A stretch of 25,254 nucleotides of DNA from Conidiobolus incongruus B7586 (taxonomy: Eukaryota; Entomophthoromycota; Entomophthoromycetes; Entomophthorales; Conidiobolaceae): assembly GCA_000697335.1 (NCBI GenBank), contig JNEM01014334.1, forward strand, positions 1 to 25,254, read 5' to 3'. The notes beneath the pieces were generated by a model. The model made no database searches and was not told where the DNA came from. It saw only the letters and a program-made list of their open reading frames with translations. The position numbers and the translations under genes are program-made. This document shows, piece after piece, positions 10,390 to 19,100 of the stretch (its first letter is position 1; the number at the start of each line of letters is the position of its first letter).

Positions 10390-10623
10390 CTAATCTCTGG
10401 CAAGCTTCGTATCAGCATCATCATCATCAGGAGTAGTATTGGAGTCATCGCGCAGTACGTTTTTATTAAATATATTATTGAATTTTGTGGCAATTTTATC
10501 AAGTGTTTCTTGAACTTTGGCATTGTCAAATTTCGAGGCATCTTTACTTTGGCCCTTTTGCCCTCCGCCTTTGGGAATAGCAATCAATGGTACTACTAAC
10601 ATCAATAGAGTAATTAGTCTCAT
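10390..10623 (-). CDS. Small secreted protein, APQFD family, member C
   Basis: A 77-residue paralogue and the most diverged of the four. The leader MRLITLLMLVVPLIAIP is a good signal peptide. The linker is Gly/Lys-rich (KGGGQKGQ) instead of acidic, and the APQFD box has become ASKFD. The helix part VQETLDKI..KFNNIFNK is kept at about 37-54. The tail is strongly acidic (TTPDDDDADTK). Keeping the FD...VQ...N..FNK spacing despite diverged flanks argues for a constrained protein and not a chance open frame. No cysteines are present and the function is unknown. Stop is TAG. Confidence 0.72.
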   Translation of the reverse strand: MRLITLLMLVVPLIAIPKGGGQKGQSKDASKFDNAKVQETLDKIATKFNNIFNKNVLRDDSNTTPDDDDADTKLARD

Positions 10624-10710
10624 ATTGTATATTATATTTTATTATGATCTGAATATAAACTTTGACTAAGATATATTTATATAGTATTTTGAATAATTAA
10701 AAAAATGGCT
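10624..10710 (-). promoter_or_regulatory. Core promoter of member C, shared with member D
   Basis: A TATA box reading TATATAAATATAT on the minus strand is at 10671-10684, 48-61 bp above the ATG. An AAAATGGCT block (plus-strand reading) is at 10702-10710. Member D has the same two elements in the same order and at nearly the same distances, with TATAAATATATC in common. Confidence 0.55.
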
Positions 10711-11265
10711 AAGTTGAATCGATTGAGAATTAAGTCAATTTTCTCAAATTTTGTGGCGTATAATGAATATAAATATGTATGAAATTGATTAAGTAAAAAG
10801 GAAATTAAGATTATAATAATCACATCATTGTATTATTCAATCCATTATACAAATAAATTATTATCAGAATAGTATTTATTGATTATTGGTAACAAGACAA
10901 TTTTCCAAAATATATGAATTTGTTTCATATATCTATACTTCACTTTTTGTGTGAATGTTTATTTTTAAAAATATATAATATAATATAATTTAAAATTAAT
11001 TCAATAACAATAATAAAATTAAATTCAATTCCACTATTATAATTAATAAATAAATTTGATTATTTAACAAGAGAATTAAAATTTAATTATATTAATTTTA
11101 TTATGTCATTAGCATGATTAATTGATTTTTATTCAATATCATATTATTTAATAGATATTTCAATTTGAAAATAAAATGGAATAATATTATTTATTTTTAT
11201 AGAATTAAAAATCAAAAATAATAGTTATGATGCTATTAGCAAATGATTTCATTGATATATTCAAT
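10711..11265. other. AT-rich spacer within the secreted-protein array
   Basis: No gene or repeat copy can be seen in this spacer of about 550 bp. The 3' UTR of member D falls at its right end. Confidence 0.45.
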
Positions 11266-11565
11266 TCAAATATATTCATATATAATTATATTCTGTGAAA
11301 AGCAAGTGTTTATTTCAGAATTATACACTTTATTGTAGATAAGTTCATCGAGAATTTGAGAAGAATCAGTTAAGCGATTGGATGTTTCTTGGATCATTCC
11401 TTTATTAAAACCAGCGTTAATCCTACTAAAAACTTTATTGATTGTGGCTTGAACCCTTGATATATCGAATTGAGGTGCCTTAGCTTCATCCTGATTCATT
11501 TTACTATCGTCTCGGGAGGTAGCTGTTAATGATATAGTTAATATCAATAATCTTGTTAATTTCAT
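11266..11565 (-). CDS. Small secreted protein, APQFD family, member D (long tail)
   Basis: A 99-residue paralogue. The leader is MKLTRLLILTISLTATS, followed by a charged linker and the core APQFDISRVQATINKV at about 30-45, then RINAGFNKG. It has a C-terminal extension of about 45 residues that the other members lack, ending in a hydrophobic, Ile/Tyr-rich stretch (IIIYEYI) and containing the family's only cysteine. The extension could be real. It could also come from loss of an earlier stop, because the last 30 residues look like translated AT-rich spacer. The start is supported by the shared leader and TATA spacing with member C. Confidence 0.68.
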   Translation of the reverse strand: MKLTRLLILTISLTATSRDDSKMNQDEAKAPQFDISRVQATINKVFSRINAGFNKGMIQETSNRLTDSSQILDELIYNKVYNSEINTCFSQNIIIYEYI

Positions 11566-11652
11566 TTTGTATTATATTTTACTTTTGTCACTATAATTTT
11601 AAAAAATTAGAGCTTGATATATTTATACATAAAAAAGAATTGTAAAATGGCT
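11566..11652 (-). promoter_or_regulatory. Core promoter of member D, shared with member C
   Basis: The ATG is preceded by AAATATAATACAAAATG, nearly the same as in member B. TATAAATATATC lies within 11616-11630, about 51-65 bp upstream. The AAAATGGCT block is at 11644-11652. The match in order and distance to member C supports a duplicated promoter. Confidence 0.55.
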
Positions 11653-12766
11653 CAATATAATTAATTATAATTTTATAAAATTAAAAAAAAAATGAATTAT
11701 GTGGTATTAAATAAATTTATATTACATTTAAATAATATTCAGCATGGTAATCAAATACATATATTTTAATTTGTTTGAGTTTCATAGTTTAAATACAAAA
11801 TCTTAATCTATAAATTGAAATACTATAAATTATTACATCAATAATAAGTTTACTAATTTTGAATGTCTTCAGTATTATTACTTACCATAATTAACTATTT
11901 ATTTTTCAATGTTAAAAATGAATATTTGATGTATTTTCACCTTAATTATAACTAATAAAATATTATTAAATATGATATTTATTCGTAAAAGGATAAAAAT
12001 TTCATCAATTGTATATTTTTTATGAAAAATAATTCAAGTAACTTTAACCTACTATTATATGTTCGTGTTTTAATAATATGTAATTTTTCATATTATTTTA
12101 TTAATTATTAGTAAACTTAAATTTTAATTAATTTATTCACATGATTTTTTTAAGTATTTTGTTAATAAATAACCATAAAATATTTATATACAATATTAAA
12201 TACTATTCCCAATTGACAAACCTTATAATAAATTCTTTTTAATAAATATCATTATATATTCTTCAATACTTTCCCTTAATCGAAAACTATAGTAGTTTCT
12301 AGAAATCAAAATTCAATTATAGAGTAAAAAATTGATTTAGAACAATCATAATAATAAAATCCAATTTAAAAAACATAATCACTTTTATCAATTGAATAAT
12401 GTATTACTAAAATTTGGTTATTAATATTTGTTATATTTGTTTTATTCATATAAAGCTAATCATTTTTGAGTTAGAATATATAATAGAGTTAACATTTAAG
12501 TATGACTATAAGAATGTTAATTAATATATAATAAATTATAAGAAAAAAAATTAAAAAAGAACGAAAATATAGATAGTTATAGAAAGAATTAAGTATTAAT
12601 ATTATAGTGAATAATTAAAATGATTGATTTATTAAAGGACATAATTAAAAATTTTGAAAAAAAAAATATGAAAATAATTATAAATATTAAATTATTAGCA
12701 TTATATTTTCAATACATGTTACTTGGATCAGAATTAATTAAATTAAATTAAACTAAAAGATCTCAG
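11653..12766. other. AT-rich intergenic spacer
   Basis: About 1.1 kb of very AT-rich sequence between the last array gene and the tRNA. I see no open frame, no additional family copy and no repeat with clear ends. Confidence 0.5.
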
Positions 12767-12838
12767 GCTCCGCTGGTGTAATGGTTAGCACTCAGGACTT
12801 TGAATCCTGCGATCTGAGTTCGATTCTCAGGCAGAGCT
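12767..12838 (+). tRNA. tRNA-Gln, anticodon UUG
   Basis: A 72-nt intronless cloverleaf. The acceptor arms are GCTCCGC and GCAGAGC, with T as discriminator. The D stem is GTG/CAC around TAATGGTTAG. The anticodon stem CAGGA/TCCTG holds loop CTTTGAA, with anticodon TTG at 12800-12802, which reads CAA. The T stem is CTGAG/CTCAG with loop TTCGATT. The internal A and B boxes are therefore present. The acceptor stem has one mismatch, C5 against A68; the other six pairs are Watson-Crick. It is the only RNA gene I find. Confidence 0.93.
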
Positions 12839-12856
12839 TAAATTTCATTTTATTCC

Positions 12857-12863
12857 TTTTTTT
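12857..12863 (+). terminator. RNA polymerase III terminator of tRNA-Gln
   Basis: A run of seven T starts 19 nt after the tRNA 3' end, on the tRNA's own strand, as expected of a Pol III stop. Confidence 0.7.
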
Positions 12864-13065
12864 ACATATTCGGTACTTTTATCTAACTTGCTCTCTTATA
12901 TTTTTTCAACAAATTTAATGATGATTAAAAAATTTATAATTAAAAATTATATGTTAAAAAAATTAGTAGTAACCAATTGGTTGAAAAAATTGTGATAATT
13001 AAAATAAAATAAAATTTAATAAATATGAATTTTTTATTTAATAATTAATTTGATTAATTAATTAA

Positions 13066-14567
13066 TTAAAACGGATTACAGTTACAAATGGCAGCTAACC
13101 AGCCGAAGGAGACTAAACTACCCAGAGCTAAGCCAATGGCTAGGAACAAAGCCATTAAACTACTGAGTGTACTCTTAGATTCCAAATTGACTTGGGAAGG
13201 AGCTGCCATCATTGGAGCAGATCCCAAGTAACCATTAGAGAATCCGAATACGAATACGAGGATGAGGAATGCTGTGTCGTTGCCAAATACATTTTTTAAT
13301 ATTCCGGGAGTGTTGGGACCAAGGAAGACGTTGTTAAATAAGAAGTAAGGAATAAACAAAGTTCTTAATAAACTGATTAAAGTGAGGGGAATATAGTGTG
13401 AGATATAGAGCTGAGGAATGATTGGCACGGTTTTGCCCAAATAGTCACCAATATTGAATAGGAGGAAGTGAATTGAGATAAAGTATTTGGTTAAAAAGCT
13501 CACTTCTTGGGACATGGATGGAATGGCAGCCGTCACAGATGGGAACAAACTTAAACTGATGACGAACGAATAGCAAACTGTAAACATGTAGGGCCAAAAC
13601 TTGCGGATCAATTGGTAAGTGGACTGTATCTTCATACGTGGAAGTACATCCATTGGTGAGCTGACTTCATCAGCCGTTGTTTCCATGACAGTGTCGGTTT
13701 CAAGAACTTTCCTAGCGTAATATTTGTATAGGGGTTGGTATTTGAGAGCAAAGAAAGCGAGTGTGGCTATGATCATGAAAACTAAAGAAGCTGAGAAATA
13801 AAGTTTGGACTGAAGGATCAAAGCGTACTCTTTATCTTGAGAAGTTGAATTTTCTTGGGCGGATATGGCAAATACAAATTGAGCTATTGAAACACCAAGA
13901 CCTGCGAGACCCTGACCACTGATACAAGCTTGAATGTAAGTAGGACCACAGATCGCGGAAAGTGCAAAACCATCACTATTGATAATAGCACCTAATAAAC
14001 TTTCGCAAACTAGAAGAGCTAAAGTTAAACCAAAAAATGTATCGCCAGTAACTTGCTGAAGCTGAGAAATAGTCAACATGCCAATAAATATAACAACACC
14101 AATAGATAGAGCAATTAAAGTCCTCTTAAACAAATATCTGTTTGACTGAGTCATAATAGCTAAGGAACGAAATAGTAGATTACATAGCATATAGGTAATG
14201 GATATATACTGTCTAAAATTTGCTTCAAATCGACTTCCTTGTAACTTATATTGAAAAAATTCGGAAGCGGTAATAAATACTAAAATATAAAATAATAAAT
14301 TAATAAATTGAATTGTATAATTAAAATATATTTACCATTCCAACCAAGTAAAGTAGCCATACCCTGTAAAAAGAAAATAATATAAACCCAACCATACTGG
14401 TCATGTGGAGGAGAATCTTCACTAACTTCTACATTCCTCCTTTTAACAATATCTTTTTCGTCCTGAAAAGTGCCAAATTGTCTTTGATTTGTATTATTTT
14501 CATTAAAAGTCATTATTAATGGAGTTTTATTAGTGTTAAGAATTATTTTAACGTTATCAAACTCCAT
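13066..14567 (-). CDS. Equilibrative nucleoside transporter (ENT/SLC29, FUN26-like), 2 exons
   Basis: Exons 14336-14567 and 13066-14279 are joined across a 56-nt GT..AG intron (14280-14335) that splits the Val after GWN. The product is 481 residues. About 58 polar N-terminal residues precede the first membrane helix, which carries the ENT motif LLGWN..ITASEFF (about 73-84); roughly eleven hydrophobic segments follow. A charged loop at about 220-250 separates the N- and C-terminal bundles. Later motifs are FNIGDYLGK (352-360), R383 before FIPYFLF, and SNGYLGSAPMMAAP (425-438), all typical of the family. Members carry nucleosides across plasma, vacuolar or mitochondrial membranes; the yeast relative Fun26 is vacuolar. 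In the D..GR signature the Arg is Lys (K360). The assignment is firm; substrate and membrane are inferred. Confidence 0.93.
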
Positions 14568-14582
14568 TCTAAATTTCTAAGA

Positions 14583-14600
14583 CTTTGTATTTATACAAAG
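14583..14600 (-). promoter_or_regulatory. TATA box of the transporter gene inside a near-perfect palindrome
   Basis: TATAAATA on the minus strand (14588-14595) lies 21-28 bp above the ATG. The 18-bp sequence CTTTGTATTTATACAAAG around it is an almost perfect inverted repeat. A TATA box this close to the ATG implies a very short 5' UTR, or that initiation lies further upstream or the downstream in-frame ATG (residue 20) is used. Confidence 0.4.
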
Positions 14601-16102
14601 CTGGTTAAATTAAACTAATTCTCATGATGCACTGAGCTCACTCAACATTTCTTGTATTTTTATATTTATTGATTATTGTTAATTAATCCAATAAAAATTT
14701 AAGTGGTAATTGATAATTACTAAAATTGGAATTAAGCCACTTTAATTATGTAATCAATTGAAAAATTTATGTTCATATGTGTTTTAATAATTTTTTATTA
14801 AGTTATAAAATTAATTATTAATAGTAATATAATAAAAAATATATAGTAATTATGATATTTATTGTCTTTATCAGATTAATATTATAATATTCTTTAAAAT
14901 GAAAATTCAATTGTAAATTGATATGATAATAATTTTTCACTATTAATATTTATTAAAGAAATATCAACAATTTTATCAATATAATTATCCAATTCTAATG
15001 ACTGTTTTTTAAATTAATTCAATACTTTTTAGTAAAATGATAACTGTTTTGTACATAATTACGTAGCTTCAAAAGAATATTAAAATATAAATTTAATAAA
15101 TTTTTATCCTCTTATTTATTATAACTATGGTCTATTTACCAAAAATATTTTAATTATATAATAGAATTTTCATTTTTAAGAATAAACTCTGGTCTTACCT
15201 TACTTGGTTTAGTTTATAATGAACCCTTACAATATTATAAAAGTCACAATCAAGCTGAATGGAATTGAGACACTAATAATTGCTCTATATTTTATTGTAC
15301 AATTGTAAATTTAATAAATTATTTGTAAATTCAAATCTTACTAATGTTATAAATTCTTTTTATAATATAATTTAATAATTATTGCATAATTTTAAATTAT
15401 ATATATTTATATATAGTCAATAAAAACTTGTTACTTTACTAAAAAAGGTAAATTTTACGAAAAACGCTCTTTAAATTTAATAGATAAATGATAATTTTTA
15501 ATATTTTTGTCATAAAAAATATTTGGTTAAATGCGTAACCAATGATTAATTTGACATAATGATATTGATATTAATTAAGAATGCTTGATAGATATTTAGA
15601 TAGAGGTATTGATTACAATATGGTTCTAGACAAATTTATAAACTTCGATAATTTAAATAAATATACCATTTTATTCATAAATTCATTATCTGAAACAAAA
15701 AATAGCTGATGTAAAGTTTAGAATAAATTGTATATTATTTTTTATATCATATTAAATTTTTTAACCTTTATAAATTTGATAAATAATGAAATTGAAAACT
15801 GGATAATCATAAATAATATATTTTATTAAATAGTAATACTTAATAAAATTGATTACAAGATGATACATTATTAAATTATTAAATAATGAATATATATAAA
15901 ACAAGCAAAATGCTAAGGATATTGAATTAAATTAAAATCAAACAATATGATAATATTTATTGATAATAAAATGACAAAATAAACATGGATAAAATGATAA
16001 TAAATATGAATAATAGTAATAATAATGATAATAATAATTTTACAATTGGCTAATTTTGATGTGGCTCCGTGATGTATATAGCTAAGCTTGAATTAGTACA
16101 AT
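14601..16102. other. AT-rich intergenic spacer
   Basis: About 1.5 kb between the transporter promoter and the 3' end of the TPX2-like gene. A slightly less AT-rich patch at about 15180-15290 has no open frame or RNA fold that I can support. Confidence 0.5.
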
Positions 16103-16147
16103 GATAAATGTGATAAATGTGATAAATGTGATAAATGTGATATACGT
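16103..16147. repeat. 9-bp tandem repeat (GATAAATGT), four perfect units plus one degenerate
   Basis: GATAAATGT is repeated head to tail at 16103-16138, followed by the variant GATATACGT at 16139-16147. It begins 18 bp beyond the stop of the TPX2-like gene, so it probably lies in that gene's 3' UTR. The unit has the size of a replication-slippage minisatellite. Confidence 0.9.
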
Positions 16148-16165
16148 GAACAAAAATATCATGGA

Positions 16166-19100
16166 TTAGTTATCCTTTTGACCTTGTAGCCTAAGTCGTT
16201 TGAGACGATCTGTAGCAAATTTGGGACTCTTTGGGACTGTGGGCTTGAAGGAGCTTGCAGCGGGCCGTCTGAGAATGGGAGGGCCTCGCGTAAGAACAAC
16301 AGGACGCTTGATGCCAAGTCGGTCGTTGAATTTGGGGCTTTTAGGAATCGTGGGCTTAAAGCTGTTCGAATGTGGTCGCTTCGAAGGAGGAGGTGAACGG
16401 GTAATGGCCACAGGGAGGTGAACTTTAAGTTTGTCGTTGAATTTAGGTGAGACAGGGACAGTGAGCTCGCGCTTATTAATTTTAGGAACACCAAGGTCAC
16501 CGCGACTCTCTAGTACACGCCAATTGACGGGATGAGCTTTGAAAGGTTTTACTAGTGTATTTGTAGCAGTAGTATTGGATTTGAGATGATGTTGAGCGCG
16601 TATTTTGGTCGTCAATGGAGGTGACCGAGGGACAGTGGGCTCAAAGTTGGAGCGACGATAAGGGTTAGGAGATTGTGAAGAGTCGTGGTTGTTTGTAGTA
16701 AGCTTGATGTTGCGTTTTGCGGATAACATCTTGAATGGGCTAGGCTTTGTAGTGGTAGCTGACTTGAATGGAGTGGGTCGAGTCACGCTCACACTGCGAG
16801 TAATCTGAGGAGTTCGACTGATAATTCTTTGGCCAAATCCAAATTTAAAACCAATATTATTTATATCCGTGGATGTCGAGGTTTCGGGATGAGATCGATG
16901 CGGATTAATAACAACAGATCTTGGTTTGACTGGGTTGATGGACAAACGATTTAAGCGAACCTTTTTGAAAGTTGGATCTTTAGACAAAGTATTACCAGAA
17001 GACATATCTTCTTGTAAAGGAGCATTGGAGTGAATAGTAGTAATGGTCAGGTTATTTGGTTTATCAGGATTTTCAATGGGTTGAATTGCAGCTGTTTGAG
17101 AGCTAGAATTAGCTTTGTTTTGTAATTGATTAGTAGGAGTAATTTCTCTTAAATTGTCGGCAACAGGCTCTGTATGATTATGAGTTTGAGCTGTAATTGG
17201 TGTAATTTCTGTTTTGGATACAGTCTCAGGTACACAAGAAATATGCACATTCTCAGAATCATTAGGTGAATTAGATATAAACTTTGTTTGAGTAATAGGA
17301 TCACTGTCAGGCACTAAGGAAACGAAGGGACTATTCATTTGAGAGGGAACAGATTCGTCATGTTTATCAGCTGTTTTTGAATCTGACGGACCAACGTTCG
17401 ACAAATTGGTTAGCAAGTTGACAGATTGAATAGGTTTAGTGAAGCTGAGTTCCTTATGTTTTTGAACTGGAGTCTCGGTGGTTAAAGATTTGCCTGTAGA
17501 CATATGGATTTTAGAGAAAGATGATTTAGTATGTTTTTCAGCCAAAGCTGAGCTGGATGAAGCAGTTTTCGACAAATTAGTCGATAAGGATACTAATTTA
17601 GTAGGCTTCGTAATATCTGACTGTAGAGTCTTTTGGCAGGGAATAGATGTAGAGGGTTGGCTGTGGTTATTAGTGGTAGTGGACTTGGGAGGCTCCTTAG
17701 ATGTGGTTGAACTGGATTGTTGTGAGAGTAGAAATGATATAGATGAGCCAATCTTCTGTGCAGGCTCAACGTTACTAGACTTCTCTTTTACCTTACTCGG
17801 AGCAGTAGAAGTTGAAGGCTTGAAAGTGAGTGGAGTACTGTTTGAAAAAAGGGTACTAAAGAATGTAGATTTAGTGGGTGGTTTAGATGCTGCTGGTCGA
17901 GCAGTTTGGGAAGATGATCTTTGTCTGGTGATATTGGAATTATCCTTTGAACGCTCTGATGATATGCCTGTAGCCTTTTCTGGTTCTGTTCTCTTACTAA
18001 AAAGCATGTCAGCAAGTTTAAACCTCTTTGGATTTTCGGTGATATGAGACTGGTTATTGGGATTCTTTTTTGATTCAACTTGAGTGGCATTTATAGGAAT
18101 CTTCACATTTTTAGTATTAAAAGAAGATTCGTCACCTAAATTGAAACGACTCTTCTCAGAAGTATGAGATGGATTAGCAGTAGTGGGTGAGCTTGAAGAG
18201 GAAAATAGAATTGATTTGGACGATTTAATGGATGATGATAAACGACTTGGCTTGAATTGAGTGGAAGTAGATTGGACTGTGGGATTAGTTATAGAAGATT
18301 TCTTCTCCAGTTTACTTATTGGCTCCTTACTAATTTCACTCGATACCCTCTTTGCTAAATTGGATTGAGACAAATCTACATTTGAATTGTTTGAGGAGGA
18401 TATTCTATTCGAGTCGACTTTTTTGCCCAAAAGCGATTTAGATATGTGGTCATTATCCGTGGAAATACTTGAATCTTCTACCTTTGAAGACCTTTCTACT
18501 TTAGTTTCAGACAGTGGAATTTTGGAACTGATGGGACCAGATGCAATATCAACAGATTGGGAAATTGATTCTGGCATGCTGTTAGAAGGTGCTGATTCTT
18601 CTACATTAGTAGTTTTGGTAGATTTTGATGCAAAAGAGTATAAAGATGGTTTGGCAGTGGTTGAAAGGATAGGCAGGTGTTTCTTTGGAATTTCGGATGG
18701 AGAATTGATTGATTTCGTCAGATTTCCTTTAGATTGCTTGATAGTTTTGAACAGAGGGGACTGGGCAGCTAGCTCTGATGTATTATTCAAGGTCTTTGAC
18801 TTTGATTCATCCTGTTCATTGGGCTTAAAGTCACTATTTAATTGAGTTTTTTTCGAGTGGTTTGGTTTGTCAATTACTTTGATCACTTCTTCTTCCTGGT
18901 TTGTGGACTTTAGGGCGTTAATTGATGACTTAATGAAAGGCTTGGAAACTAGGGAAGTAGTTACGCTAGACTGTATATCAATGTTAGGTTTAAATGAATG
19001 ACTATCTTTCGCACTATATTCTGTAGGCGTCTGAATAGGATTGATTGAAAAAATATCAGATAATTTGGATGCTTCAACTGGATTGACTTGTGCCTTGAGT

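Noticed and set aside
10371-10599. Two open frames of 70 codons overlapping member C in other frames.
   Set aside because: Neither has a counterpart at the other three paralogues, whereas the member C frame has the conserved leader and core.
15180-15300. Less AT-rich patch as a possible small gene or structural RNA.
   Set aside because: No open frame of useful length, no tRNA-like boxes and no convincing stem.
15660-15680. TACCATTTTATTC-like strings at 15664, 21727 and 9245, resembling the outer mariner end.
   Set aside because: The match is only about 12-14 AT-rich bases with no homology on either side, so chance is enough.
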